Source: an uncultured Desulfovibrio sp.
GTDB taxonomy: Bacteria; Desulfobacterota; Desulfovibrionia; Desulfovibrionales; Desulfovibrionaceae
Length of the DNA: 64,000 nucleotides
NCBI GenBank assembly: GCA_900541395.1
Contig: UQJT01000007.1
Location: 34,621-98,620, forward strand
Reading direction: 5' to 3'
Position 1 is the stretch's first letter. The number at the start of each line of letters is the position of its first letter. Of this stretch, positions 19,701-27,169 are shown piece by piece. The position numbers and the translations under genes were made by a program. The notes under the pieces are model-generated. The model saw only the letters and a program-made list of their open reading frames with translations, searched no databases and was not told the origin of the DNA.

Positions 19701-19930
19701 TGATGGCTCATGCCCGTTCCCTCCGGCTGGATTTCCAAGATGGTACGGCGCTGACTATCTGGTTTGATCAGGGGCTGGGATTTCTCAAAGTGGATCGCAA
19801 ATGCCCCGATCGGCTGTTTCCCTTCCATGGAACCTGCGAAGAACAGATTATTGCGCTAAAGAATATGGGGCAGGCTCTCGAAGTAGTTCCAGGAGGAACG
19901 GTCATCAGCCTGCAGCTGAGCAAGGTCTAA
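13760..19930 (+). CDS. druE: Druantia anti-phage helicase DruE (DEAD/DEAH box, DUF1998)
   Basis: A 2056-residue superfamily 2 helicase. Motif I GTGSGKTE lies at residues 130-137, preceded by a Q-motif-like YTHQLDAW. Motif Ia is in LYPLNALINSQRDR, motif II DEAH at about 261-264 and motif III SAT at about 297. Motif V lies in TTMEMGIDIGG and motif VI QRSGRSGRRG at about 1096-1105. A large insertion separates the two helicase lobes. Cysteine pairs occur near 475, 592, 1390-1407, 1494, 1533 and 1653, ending in CETACPHC, the DUF1998-type zinc signature. Size, domain order and pairing with druH match DruE. DISARM DrmB also has DUF1998 but lacks this helicase architecture. Confidence 0.85.
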   Translation: MIMPLSYFSRIFPRLQECIRQDVPSALPLNNDSLRRCLDGILSCEPGEKGSLTGDPTFEASFGWEQADISMAALKGKLLDEHLVRCLSNPPEELRQDYEFPLSRRPYTHQLDAWKTLCRKEPSSAVISSGTGSGKTECFMIPILDRLARQSANEGAPLEGVRALFLYPLNALINSQRDRLDAWTRGFEGKVRFCLYNGKTPQSLPAHEKKYANEVASREELRASPPPILFTNATMLEYMLVRTEDAPILQKSQGALEWIVLDEAHCYMGSQAAELSLLLRRVQMAFGVKPDTVRFVATSATIGDPDGPAGLELRSFLADVAGVPLSQVSLIAGERVIPVLPSMKEKPVTLHDLEAITPEEAQSAVRYEALCRSKTAKAVRELFTRDKNVARLSEVRALLAKENLPADTNAALRWLDVLSWTRDSDGTPFLPLRAHIFGRGFSGIWACADPNCSSRQKELQDDWPYGAIWTESREHCSCGSPVFEVVTCKSCRTPFLLAQKNDRADEDGRPAEFLVQKKHGLELEDEDDSLIDEETTTSRITDSYAVLLLQPGASSTSFFLDKKSLRLMDTDNGHAARVFLKEPNPDIGSLDCPHCLETYRGRGHQEFYSYNIISTSYLQNTIAPILLEFAPDGRDPMQHPFRGRKMLTFNDSRQGTARSAMRMQLFSELTRIRGLLYHIGLRDCRGGNGDQRATLEKEIATLESVPESARIAVQSLLDGKKRELAGLKDLTPVAFTDMVQQLQNERSSFEALFRLYQDKAPTLASADSGASDFARMLIFREFGRRPAKATNLETLGLMAVCYPALEQVSGLPKELSCEKLSLQDWKDFLKICLDFMFRANGATDFSKDWRKWLGMSYNQNFMLSPDRKDHNRFQLIWPQCRRNRQNRLVRLLERALHLNADHGEHADIIDSILQQAWSQLISLPGLCSSHEDGILLKHTAMGFAPLKKARLCPFTRRFLDTAFLGISPYLPRKGEQPEPCREYDMPLYPSPFEPATDEGVSQARMWLAENSDVQSLRQAGLWFADHDKVVELTPYFRAQEHSAQLSSAELDLYTKKFREGDINVLSCSTTMEMGIDIGGISVVGMNNVPPHPANYLQRSGRSGRRGETRALTFTMCKDNPHEMAAFANSRWAFDTALPVPRVSLNSPVILQRHVNALLLTTFLKEHQQKDDKDLAKLSCDTFFTGKNPPARLFSLRFRTLGKDSPLLDGIRLLCRNSVFQNERPESMAEKSAEAMDRAYERWHSDYDALCQAEKDMQNDGDEKNVAAKKAVTLRKERMSREYLLKELISQEFLPAHGFPLHVATFDTMHLALFLAQHRKKERREEMANLFLRRELPSRSLSSALTEYAPGNSVAINGLVYESRGITLNWHIPASEEAAAELQNIRNRWRCRNCGSFGTAASRSLTTCSNCGAALTQENWHEYLEPAGFAVDFFREPSNNITLGMTGLSHAEADVCACGPWVSLGLPEMVRFRCTTSGTVFHLSRGLYGKGYAVCLACGRVESISEAGEIPAAIRSHKKLRGGKNEDDPANHVCPACREGMAWKIKAPLWLACESKTDVLEVQIRKEDQSWLNDETQAFPIAVALRDALAARLGIQTEELECTAGRRRREDGTLCTSIFVFDKNAAGYASAAGEFMADLLRDAYERLLCKGHGCETACPHCILSFDLRYQSRELNRNNGLNVLTPAWFTLLDLPPQVRIFGSSTVAETMRLEESVLSASLLHPEAIIHLHLGPHSLWLPGDGDMLHLLDILRLRQGRVELTLEKELYDSFGEEERLLLAPLIHDNVTCSVMEGGFSHPQARLAVTVEEGTLYRWAVYEEGENSLLLKGCTEGNRGTHRPILQKDLQAKSGSSVIVQIGDRDRTSVTGFGSWLWHKLHQSLEKDLGVEPVAEHRPIARILFSDRYCNSPLTAALLYRLLSHLEDVYGEAWSAPSFFVMLADRISGEYSQVWDNWSRASERDEAVRRLLSELGTVKVVPMDKKMMAHARSLRLDFQDGTALTIWFDQGLGFLKVDRKCPDRLFPFHGTCEEQIIALKNMGQALEVVPGGTVISLQLSKV

Positions 19931-20189
19931 AATTTGTCCGACATTGCGCCACGAAAAGCGTTATTCATGTGATTATCTGGAACTACATGAACATATTGCC
20001 ACTTTGGCTAAAATCAATGAACGATACTATTCAGGAGCGCTTTATGGGAAGCGTTTCTGATTGTCTAGTAAGAGTCAACAAAGGCCAAGATCATCGCAAG
20101 TATTTGGGGGTATCCTCAGGGGTATCAATAGAGATATTTCCCAATAAATTATTATATATTAGTATGATATGTTACAGACTCTCATTCCA
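19931..20189. other. Gene-free right arm of the island
   Basis: This AT-rich stretch between the druE stop and attR contains the right arm-type sites but no convincing gene. Open frames here lack ribosome sites. Confidence 0.5.
20106..20126 (+). promoter_or_regulatory. Right arm-type integrase sites (GGGGTAT pair)
   Basis: Two GGGGTATC copies start at 20107 and 20119. They have the same 12-bp spacing as the pair at 5984/5996 near attL, as expected for integrase arm-binding sites. Confidence 0.55.
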
Positions 20190-20202
20190 CCCTCTCCGCC
20201 AG
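20190..20202 (+). repeat. attR core
   Basis: An exact copy of the 13-bp tRNA-Ser end found at 5858-5870. It restores no second tRNA because only the 3' end is duplicated. Confidence 0.88.
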
Positions 20203-20210
20203 GATATTTC

Positions 20211-20247
20211 AAAGGACATACTGCTAAGTATGTCCTTTTCTTTTTTA
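20211..20247 (+). terminator. Displaced native terminator of tRNA-Ser
   Basis: A perfect 12-bp stem AAAGGACATACT / AGTATGTCCTTT with a 4-base loop is followed by a T-rich tract. It lies eight bases after attR. Before insertion it would have sat directly behind the tRNA; it is now 14.3 kb away. Confidence 0.8.
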
Positions 20248-20468
20248 TTATCCCCTTCTTTCGCGATTTTTTCGGCGGCTTTCGATGCTGTCTTCTCTAG
20301 ACTGACCACGCTTTTCTTCATGGGCATAGTGTCTTGTCTTGGCGGGGTGCTGGCGAGGGAATGGCATGCTTCATTTTGTGCTTATGATAACGTCTGCAAG
20401 ATATTCACTCTTTTTTTTGAAAATACAATCATGTGAGGGGCAGAATGTCCGACATATAAGGAGAAAAT

Positions 20469-20624
20469 ATGAGAAGGGGGCGCAAGTTCAATAACCCCGC
20501 TCTGGAAGAAGAGCACACGATTGTGGAGCAGATTGAAGATAAACTTTTTTCTGCCATAGCCTTTGATTTTTGGGAAGTCGCTTTTATGGTTGCGGCTCAG
20601 TTCTGTTTCTACGAGATTTTTTAA
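20469..20624 (+). CDS. Small hypothetical protein
   Basis: A possible 51-residue product starting MRRGRKFNNPALEEEHTIVEQ and ending in a hydrophobic stretch (AFMVAAQFCFYEIF). AAGGAG lies six bases before the ATG, which is the main support. The tail might associate with membrane. No family is recognised. It lies just outside attR on the host side. Confidence 0.4.
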   Translation: MRRGRKFNNPALEEEHTIVEQIEDKLFSAIAFDFWEVAFMVAAQFCFYEIF

Positions 20625-20758
20625 TGGGTGAAAAAGAATTCACATAAAGCAAAAAATTGCTCTCGGTCAAAAGAAGTATTCATCCAGTGGCCCGAGAACA
20701 GAGAAAGGTGGACCGGTAAGGGAAACATGGAACCAGGGGCAGGAAAAAGAAAAATTTT

Positions 20759-21358
20759 TCAGACGAGCTCCGCTTCCAATTCCAAGGGGTCGCGCTCCAA
20801 GAAGCGGCTCGCTTTTTCGCCGTTCAGCCAGGCTTCCCGATCCTCGGACAGCAAGAGGATAGGCATACGAGCATGGTAATCCATCATATACGGATTGGCG
20901 TCGGTGGTCAGGATGACGAAACATTCCGAAACGCCGTCGGCTTTCCATGCACCCTCGTCCAAGGACTTGGCAAACCCCGCCAGGTATACCAAATCCGCGC
21001 CGGGGAGGCGGAACAGATACTTATCCTTTTTGCGGCGCCCAGGTATCGCTTTCCATTCATAAAACCCGGTGGCGGGTACTACTACCGGATTTTCCCGCAG
21101 AGCTTTACGGAACAGGGGTTTGACCGGCGCCGTTTCGACTCTGGCGTTAAACACCACGCCTTTGCCGTCCCGGCGGGGAAACCCCCAAGTCATGGCCCGG
21201 GCCTGAAGACGGCCGTCCTGTCGGCGCAGCACGGGGACAATGTTGGTGGGGAAGATTTCTCCGGTTTTTACCGGCGGGTTGTTTTGAATCCGAGCTGTCT
21301 CTTCAAGCATTGCTTGAATTTTTGGTGATTGAGGAGCAAGGCTGAAGCGGCCGCACAT
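20759..21358 (-). CDS. SRAP (SOS response-associated peptidase/HMCES) family protein
   Basis: A 199-residue protein of the YedK/HMCES family, which forms a covalent thiazolidine link with abasic sites in single-stranded DNA and protects them. MCGRFS supplies the catalytic Cys2 after Met removal. The NARVET segment near residue 72, the FYEWK glutamate near 99 and the YHARMP histidine near 161 complete the active site. It stands alone and is convergent with the small ORF to its left; a low-complexity start upstream is not needed. Confidence 0.93.
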   Translation of the reverse strand: MCGRFSLAPQSPKIQAMLEETARIQNNPPVKTGEIFPTNIVPVLRRQDGRLQARAMTWGFPRRDGKGVVFNARVETAPVKPLFRKALRENPVVVPATGFYEWKAIPGRRKKDKYLFRLPGADLVYLAGFAKSLDEGAWKADGVSECFVILTTDANPYMMDYHARMPILLLSEDREAWLNGEKASRFLERDPLELEAELV

Positions 21359-21699
21359 AGTGTACTCTCTCGAAAATCAGATTCGGTTCGAAGCCCTCTC
21401 CCGCAGAAAGGGAATTTTCGCCAGAAGCATGTTGTTGAGCGGACAAACGGCGCATGGCGCCCCGGTGGACACCGCCTTTTTGTTTTCATAGGCGCGTCGG
21501 CCGATGGCCGCAAGACTCATATTGCCGCAATCCTTCGAGCGGACATGCTCTCCCCTTGGTCGGGCGGGTATCAGCCCGGGAGTGAAATTACTCATGCCTA
21601 GTCCGGGTGCAGAGAAATCTGTTCGGCAGGCTATCATGGCGCGGTGCGGCATTGTTTACTAAAGTGGCTTGACTTTTTGAAAACGCCGGGGAGGATGGT
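21359..21699. other. Gene-free interval
   Basis: A 341-base gap between divergent genes. A reverse-strand frame (21377-21652) is open and encodes a CAVC pair, but it has no ribosome site or recognisable family. Nothing else stands out except a short CGGGC/GCCCG hairpin near 21565-21583. Confidence 0.4.
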
Positions 21700-21930
21700 A
21701 TGCGCATTACTATACAGATGACGCAGGAAAGCGATTTGGTTTGGCGGGCGAGCGCCCTGGAGTTGCCGGAGGTGGAGGCCCGGGGGGAAAGTCCGCAGCG
21801 GGCGGCGCAAAAGGTGCAGGCTCTGGCCCTGCGCCGCTTGGCCGAACGCCTGGAAGGCGACGACTTCGTGCCCGTTTTGGAGGATATCGCTTTCGATATG
21901 CCCTACTTCGAACCCGTGGCCGAACGCTGA
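21700..21930 (+). CDS. Small protein with HicB-like fold (solitary)
   Basis: A 76-residue protein: MRITIQMTQESDLVWRASALELPEVEARGESPQRAAQKVQALALRRL. A short strand, a substrate-cleft-like turn and an amphipathic helix resemble the partial RNase H fold of HicB antitoxins and of DUF1902-type proteins. No HicA toxin gene is adjacent, and no C-terminal DNA-binding domain follows. GGGGAGG precedes the ATG. The function is unknown. Confidence 0.55.
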   Translation: MRITIQMTQESDLVWRASALELPEVEARGESPQRAAQKVQALALRRLAERLEGDDFVPVLEDIAFDMPYFEPVAER

Positions 21931-21940
21931 GCGCTGTCGT

Positions 21941-23329
21941 TCAAAGCAGGATCAGCGTGGCCAGTCCCAGAAAGATAAAAAAACCCGCTCCATCGGTCAG
22001 GGCGGTGAGAAAAATGCTTGACGCCTGGGCCGGATCACGGCCCAAAGCGCGCAGAATAAGAGGAATGGAGCCTCCTGCCACCGCGCCCAGCACCATATCC
22101 ATGAGCAACGCGCCGCCCATGACCCCTGCCAGATGAAGGTTACGGGTGAGCCCCCCCACTCCGCAGACGGCGCACAAGGCTACAATAATCCCGGTCAACA
22201 ATCCGATTTTTCCCTCACGCAGCACGGCCGTCCAGGCTTTACGGCTGTCGAAACGCTCCGTCGCCAGTTGGCGGATCATGACGGCCAGGGCCTGTTGACC
22301 GGTGTTGCCTGCCTGATTGGCCACCATAGGCATAAGCACGGCCAAAAAGGCCATCTGAGCTATGGTCCCTTCGAACATGTAGACGATGAGCGCCGACACA
22401 GTGGAATTGAGCATGTTGATGACCAGCCACGGCAGACGCAGCTTCACGGACTGGAGCCAGGGGGTGTCCACGTCTTCGTCCTGGCCGGCGCCCACCATGC
22501 CCAGCATGTCGGCGCTGGCTTCGTCTTGAAGAATATCGATGACGTCGTCATGAGTGACCACGCCCATCAGATGTCCTTCGCGGTCTACCACGGGCAGGGA
22601 AAGAAAATTGTAATGCCCGAGTTGGCGGGCCACTTCGGCCTTGTCGGTATCGTAGGCAACCGTGATCAGTTCCTGCTTGCCCAGTATATCCCGAATGCGG
22701 GTGCCGGGCCGGGTGAGCATGAGATCGCGCAGAGAAAGCACGCCCGCCAGTTTGTCCATGTCGTCCACCACATAGACGTAATAGGGCATTTCTTTGTCTT
22801 CCATGTCGGACCGTATTTGTCGGATGGCGTCGTCCACGGTCATATCGGCCTGGATGAGGATAATCTCGGTATTCATCACCCCGGCGGCAGTGTCGGGATC
22901 GAAGGTCAGCAGGGCCCGCAGTTCCAGCGCGTCTTCGGGCGTCAGGTTGTTGAGGAGCACATCGCGGTGCCCTTCATCCACTTCGTCCAGCACATCCACG
23001 GCATCGTCCGGCCACATTTCGGCCAGGATGCGGGCGGCATCGTCGGCGTCCAGATTTTCCAGCACATCGCGGGCCACCGGACTGTCAAGCTCGGCCAGAG
23101 CTTCGGCCGCTTCTTCGACGGGCATATGTTTGAGCACGCACATCTGCTGCTCAAGGCTGAGTTGCTCCAGACGTTCGGCCCGGTCCGCCGGGTGGGAAAA
23201 ATCGGTGTTGGCCAACTCTTCGCCACAGGCCGCAAAGCGGCCGGTGGGGTCCGTCTGGGTCCCCTGAGCGGAAGAAACGGTCCGCGGGACGGGGGAAGAA
23301 TCGGCGACCGGCATTGTTTTTTTGCTCAC
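21941..23329 (-). CDS. mgtE: Magnesium transporter MgtE
   Basis: A 462-residue Mg2+ channel/transporter of the inner membrane. The N-terminal superhelical MgtE_N domain (about 35-150, LSLEQQMCVLKHMP onward) is followed by a CBS pair (about 155-280, with FLSLPVVDREGHLMGVVTHDDVIDIL). Five transmembrane helices fill the C-terminal part, including the pore-forming region with MPMVANQAGNTGQQALAVMIRQLA, a strong MgtE signature. The GTG at 23329 is preferred because GGGAG lies eight bases upstream; ATG 23314 is the alternative. The gate is expected to respond to cytosolic Mg2+. Confidence 0.92.
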   Translation of the reverse strand: MSKKTMPVADSSPVPRTVSSAQGTQTDPTGRFAACGEELANTDFSHPADRAERLEQLSLEQQMCVLKHMPVEEAAEALAELDSPVARDVLENLDADDAARILAEMWPDDAVDVLDEVDEGHRDVLLNNLTPEDALELRALLTFDPDTAAGVMNTEIILIQADMTVDDAIRQIRSDMEDKEMPYYVYVVDDMDKLAGVLSLRDLMLTRPGTRIRDILGKQELITVAYDTDKAEVARQLGHYNFLSLPVVDREGHLMGVVTHDDVIDILQDEASADMLGMVGAGQDEDVDTPWLQSVKLRLPWLVINMLNSTVSALIVYMFEGTIAQMAFLAVLMPMVANQAGNTGQQALAVMIRQLATERFDSRKAWTAVLREGKIGLLTGIIVALCAVCGVGGLTRNLHLAGVMGGALLMDMVLGAVAGGSIPLILRALGRDPAQASSIFLTALTDGAGFFIFLGLATLILL

Positions 23330-23469
23330 GAAAGACGCTCCCGGGGATACTTGACGAAGGCAAAGGGGATACCTAACCTGTGCGGCACGTTTCGGGGCTC
23401 CCCGGCCGGGACAGCCTCGAGGGCGGTTCCCACCCAATGAACATCCTCAGCCGAAAGGACAAGCTCTGC

Positions 23470-24468
23470 ATGGCAAAAGGCGAAATAACGTACCATTCTC
23501 CCGCTTCCGGAGCAAGCGGGACTGTCGTGTGCGCCGCGCCGGAAGCGTTCGTTCCGACCGACGTGGCGGCCATGTTGCCCGGCGAAGGAGCCGAGTATGC
23601 CAAGCGGTTGGTGCGTCTGGCCCTGGACGAAGACGGCCCCGATCTGACGGCCTTGGGAATTTTTCCGCCCGATGATGAGGCCCGGGCCCGCATCGTGGCC
23701 AAGCAGCCGACAGTAGTGGTGGGGCTGCCGCTTATTAGTCTGGTGTTTGCCGAACTGGGTGTGGAACATCCCCATAGGCGCTGGGAAGCCCTGAAATCCG
23801 AAGGGAGCCATGTCGAATCCGGCGAAACCGTGGCCCGCCTGTGGGGAAAGACGGCAATGCTGCTCAAGGCCGAGCGGATCATTCTCAACCTGATCACGCA
23901 TCTTTCCGGCGTGGCCAACCTCACCCGGCGTTACGTCGATGAACTGGAAGGAACGGGCGTGCGCCTGCTCGACACGCGTAAAACCCTGCCGGGGCAGCGC
24001 CACCTGGAAAAATATGCCGTGCGCATGGGCGGCGGTTGCAATCATCGCATGAATCTGGCCGAAATGCTGATGGTGAAGGATAATCATATCGATGCGGCCG
24101 GGTCCATTACGGCGGCGGTATCCGCTTTGCGAGGCCGCTATTCGCCCTGTCCGCCCATTGAGGTGGAGTGCCGCGACGCGGCTGAAGTGCGCGAAGCAGT
24201 GGTTTGTCGGCCCGAGCGGATTTTGTTGGACAACATGACGCCCGCTCAGTTGGCCGAGGTGTTGCCCCTTATTCCCACAGGTATTGAAGCTGAAATCAGC
24301 GGCGGAGTCGACCTATCTACCATACGCAATTTGGCCTTGTCGTCCTCCGTGCGCCCGCCGGACTTTATCTCGGTGGGGCGCATCACCCATTCCGCGCCGG
24401 TGGCGGATTTCAGCATGCGTATGGAGCGCAACTCCGCCCCCGCCGTAAGGAGCGAACATGACTGTTGA
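23470..24468 (+). CDS. nadC: Nicotinate-nucleotide pyrophosphorylase (carboxylating) NadC
   Basis: Converts quinolinate and PRPP to nicotinate mononucleotide, the third step of NAD synthesis from aspartate. LIDTRKTLPGQR-like LLDTRKTLPGQRHLEKYAVRMGGGCNHRMNL and VKDNHI are the PRPP/quinolinate-binding signatures. The N-terminal part is about 35 residues longer than usual. ATG 23470 with AAAGGACA upstream is favoured; in-frame ATG 23437 is possible. It overlaps nadA by 11 bases, so translation is coupled. It diverges from mgtE. Confidence 0.93.
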   Translation: MAKGEITYHSPASGASGTVVCAAPEAFVPTDVAAMLPGEGAEYAKRLVRLALDEDGPDLTALGIFPPDDEARARIVAKQPTVVVGLPLISLVFAELGVEHPHRRWEALKSEGSHVESGETVARLWGKTAMLLKAERIILNLITHLSGVANLTRRYVDELEGTGVRLLDTRKTLPGQRHLEKYAVRMGGGCNHRMNLAEMLMVKDNHIDAAGSITAAVSALRGRYSPCPPIEVECRDAAEVREAVVCRPERILLDNMTPAQLAEVLPLIPTGIEAEISGGVDLSTIRNLALSSSVRPPDFISVGRITHSAPVADFSMRMERNSAPAVRSEHDC

Positions 24469-25519
24469 TCTGAACGAAGCCCGCGCCTCGGGTTTCGCCC
24501 CCGCCATTGACGCTCTGCGCGCCGAGATGGGGCAGGAACTGGTCATCATGGGGCACCACTATCAGAGTGACGATGTGGTGGCCCACGTGGATCGCGTAGG
24601 CGATTCCCTGGAATTGGCCCGCATGATCGAAGATATCCAGGCTCGTCATATCGTGTTCTGCGGCGTGCATTTCATGGCCGAATCGGCCCGTCTGCTGGCT
24701 GCTCCCGGCCAGGCCGTGTACCTGCCCGCCCCGGACGCCCGCTGCGTGATGTCCGACACGACTCCGGCCCCGCTGCTGGAAGCCGTGCTGGCGCGGCTGG
24801 GCCGAACCGGGCGGCGCATTGTGCCTCTGGCCTATGTCAATACCTCGCTGGCGGTCAAAGCCGTGGTGGGACGGCACGGCGGAGCGGTGTGCACCTCGGC
24901 CAACGCTCGCGCCATGCTGGAATGGGCCCTGGGGCAGGGTGACGGCGTACTTTTTCTGCCCGACCGCAATCTGGGCAACAATACGGCGGATCAAATCGGG
25001 CTGCCGGAAACGGAACGCCACGTTTTGAACATCCGGCAAGGCGGCGGGCAGGTGGACCCGGACGCTGCCCGCCGCGCCACGCTGCTGCTGTGGCCGGGCT
25101 GTTGCGCCGTCCATGCGGTGTTCAAACCCCGGATGGCCGACGAGGCGCGTCTCCTTCATCCCGGCGCGCGCGTCATGGTGCATCCCGAATGCGCGCCGGA
25201 CATGGTGCGCGCGGCGGACGCCGCCGGCTCCACCTCGTTTATTATCCGGCAGGCGGCGGAAGCTCCGCAGGGGGCGACCCTGGTGGTGGGTACGGAAATC
25301 AACCTGGTTCGCCGCCTGGCCGCACGCCATGCCGGACGGCTCCAGGTGCTGCCTCTGGCCGTCAGCGCCTGCTCCAACATGGGTAAAGTGACGGCGGCGT
25401 CTTTGCTGAGTACGTTGCAGGCCATCAAAGAAGGCACGGCACGGGCGGTGGAGGTGGCTTCGGACCATACGGCTCCGGCCCGCGACGCCTTGACCCGTAT
25501 GTTGCAACACTGCGCATAA
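24458..25519 (+). CDS. nadA: Quinolinate synthase NadA
   Basis: A 353-residue [4Fe-4S] enzyme condensing iminoaspartate with dihydroxyacetone phosphate to quinolinate. MGHHYQSDDV near residue 31, FCGVHFMAESA, LVPLAYVNTSLAVKA-like and FLPDRNLGNN are diagnostic. The three cluster cysteines can be placed in FCGVHF, PGCC and SACSNM. Its length is normal for the family. It lies between nadC and nadB. Confidence 0.95.
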   Translation: MTVDLNEARASGFAPAIDALRAEMGQELVIMGHHYQSDDVVAHVDRVGDSLELARMIEDIQARHIVFCGVHFMAESARLLAAPGQAVYLPAPDARCVMSDTTPAPLLEAVLARLGRTGRRIVPLAYVNTSLAVKAVVGRHGGAVCTSANARAMLEWALGQGDGVLFLPDRNLGNNTADQIGLPETERHVLNIRQGGGQVDPDAARRATLLLWPGCCAVHAVFKPRMADEARLLHPGARVMVHPECAPDMVRAADAAGSTSFIIRQAAEAPQGATLVVGTEINLVRRLAARHAGRLQVLPLAVSACSNMGKVTAASLLSTLQAIKEGTARAVEVASDHTAPARDALTRMLQHCA

Positions 25520-25582
25520 CCGATTGCGCGCAGGGCGGCGACGCTTCCGAGGGGAGCGGGCGGCCGCCCGAGGAGCAGAAGT

Positions 25583-27169
25583 ATGGAATCCATCCGATAT
25601 CGTTCCCGGGTGTTGATCATAGGCTCCGGTCTGGCGGGGTGCACGGCGGCCCTGGTGCTGGCCAACCAAGGCCATGAGGTGAGTTTGCTGACGCCGGCGG
25701 ATGAGCTGGACGGCGGCAATTCCACCATGGCCCAGGGCGGCATCGTGTTCGTCAAGGATAAGGAAGAAGCGCGGGCGCTGGAAAGCGACATGTACGTGGC
25801 CGGACACCGTTACAACTTCGGCAAGGCGGTGCGTTTTCTGGCTACCCAGGGCGGGGAGGCCGTGCAGCGTATCCTTGTGGAGCAGTTGCGCGTGCCGTTC
25901 AACCATCGTTCGGCCGACAGCAGCGACTGGGATCTGACGCTGGAGGGCGGTCATTCCGCGCCCCGTATTCTGCATTGCGCGGACTATACGGGCCGGGCCA
26001 TCATGGAGGCCCTGCACGCGGCCATCGCCGCCAATCCCCGAGTACGGGTATTGAATCACCGGTCGGCCGTGGACCTGATCACCACCGAACATCATGCCGT
26101 CGCGCCCGCCTATCGCTATCAGTTGCGCAACCAGTGCGTGGGCGCGTATGTGTTCAACGATTTGACCTCACAGGTGGAACCGCATCTGGCCGACTATACG
26201 GTGTTGGCCACGGGCGGAGTGGGACAGGTGTATCTGCACTCCACCAACAGCCCCTGGGCCATAGGCGCGGGAATTTCCATGGCGCAGCGGGCCGGGGTGC
26301 GCGTCGCCAATATGGAATTTGTGCAGTTCCATCCTACGGCCTTGTATCGCGGCGATCAACAGCGCTCGCTGATCACCGAGGCCATGCGCGGGGAGGGCGC
26401 GCGACTGATCAACGCTCGGGGCGAAGCCTTTATGAAGCGCTACGACGGCCGGGGCGATCTGGCGCCGCGTGATGTCGTGTCACAGGCTATCGTCAGTGAA
26501 ATGCTGTCTTCCGGGGACACGAATGTTTTTCTGGACGCTACCCATATGGATTGCGACGTCACCGAGCGCTTCCCCACTATTTTGGAAAATTGTCTGAAAA
26601 TCGGCATTGATATTCGGACCGAGCCCATCCCCGTGGTGCCCGCCGCCCATTATTTCTGCGGAGGGATTCTGGTGGATCTGCGAGGGCGCACCACGCTCGA
26701 CCGCCTGTACGCGGTGGGCGAGTGCAGTTGTACGGGTATCCACGGAGCCAATCGCCTGGCCAGCACTTCGTTGCTCGAAGCTCTGTTGTGGGGGGCGTCG
26801 GCCGGAGAGGACATTGCCACGATGCTGAGCGGCAAGGACCGGATCAGTCCCCGCGTGCTGGAATCCATCCCCGATTGGGAAAGTCCCGGCGACGAGCATA
26901 ACGACGATCCGGCTCTGGTGGCTCAAGACTGGACCACCATTCGCAACATCATGTGGAACTATGTGGGCATCATGCGTACCGAAAGCCGCTTGCGTCGGGC
27001 ATTCGCCGATTTGCGCGACCTGTCCAGCCACCTGCACGACTTCTACCGGCGTACGCCCCTGTCCCAGCCTCTGGTGCGCCTGTTCCACGGCTGCCAGACG
27101 GCCTACCTCATCACTCAGGCTGCTCTGCGCAACAAGCGCAGTTTGGGCTGTCATCATCGTGAGGATTGA
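25583..27169 (+). CDS. nadB: L-aspartate oxidase NadB
   Basis: A 528-residue FAD enzyme oxidising L-aspartate to iminoaspartate, the substrate for NadA. The Rossmann start VLIIGSGLAGCTAAL, the NSTMAQGGI active-site loop, MEFVQFHPTAL and the capping-domain AAHYFCGGILVDLRGRTTLDRLYAVGECSCTGIHGANRLAS match NadB rather than succinate dehydrogenase flavoproteins. GAGGAG precedes the ATG. With nadC and nadA it completes the aspartate-to-NaMN pathway in one operon. Confidence 0.95.
   Translation: MESIRYRSRVLIIGSGLAGCTAALVLANQGHEVSLLTPADELDGGNSTMAQGGIVFVKDKEEARALESDMYVAGHRYNFGKAVRFLATQGGEAVQRILVEQLRVPFNHRSADSSDWDLTLEGGHSAPRILHCADYTGRAIMEALHAAIAANPRVRVLNHRSAVDLITTEHHAVAPAYRYQLRNQCVGAYVFNDLTSQVEPHLADYTVLATGGVGQVYLHSTNSPWAIGAGISMAQRAGVRVANMEFVQFHPTALYRGDQQRSLITEAMRGEGARLINARGEAFMKRYDGRGDLAPRDVVSQAIVSEMLSSGDTNVFLDATHMDCDVTERFPTILENCLKIGIDIRTEPIPVVPAAHYFCGGILVDLRGRTTLDRLYAVGECSCTGIHGANRLASTSLLEALLWGASAGEDIATMLSGKDRISPRVLESIPDWESPGDEHNDDPALVAQDWTTIRNIMWNYVGIMRTESRLRRAFADLRDLSSHLHDFYRRTPLSQPLVRLFHGCQTAYLITQAALRNKRSLGCHHRED

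Larger units (their letters stand above)
5858..20202 (+). mobile_element. Integrative mobilizable island carrying Druantia type III defence
   Basis: A 14.3 kb segment bounded by a 13-bp direct repeat of the tRNA-Ser 3' end (5858-5870 and 20190-20202). It contains a tyrosine integrase next to the tRNA, an oriT, a MobC-like protein and a relaxase, but no type IV secretion or coupling protein genes. It should therefore need a helper conjugative element to move. The cargo is the druH-druE pair. Integrase genes of this type at tRNA 3' ends are standard for such islands. Confidence 0.88.

Noticed and set aside
10422-19930. DISARM or BREX interpretation of the DUF1998 helicase
   Set aside because: There is no methyltransferase, PLD-domain gene, PglZ or other DISARM/BREX component nearby. 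The two-gene layout fits Druantia type III better.
19801-20436. Open plus-strand frame running from druE through attR
   Set aside because: It overlaps druE out of frame, crosses the att site and the terminator hairpin, and has no ribosome site.
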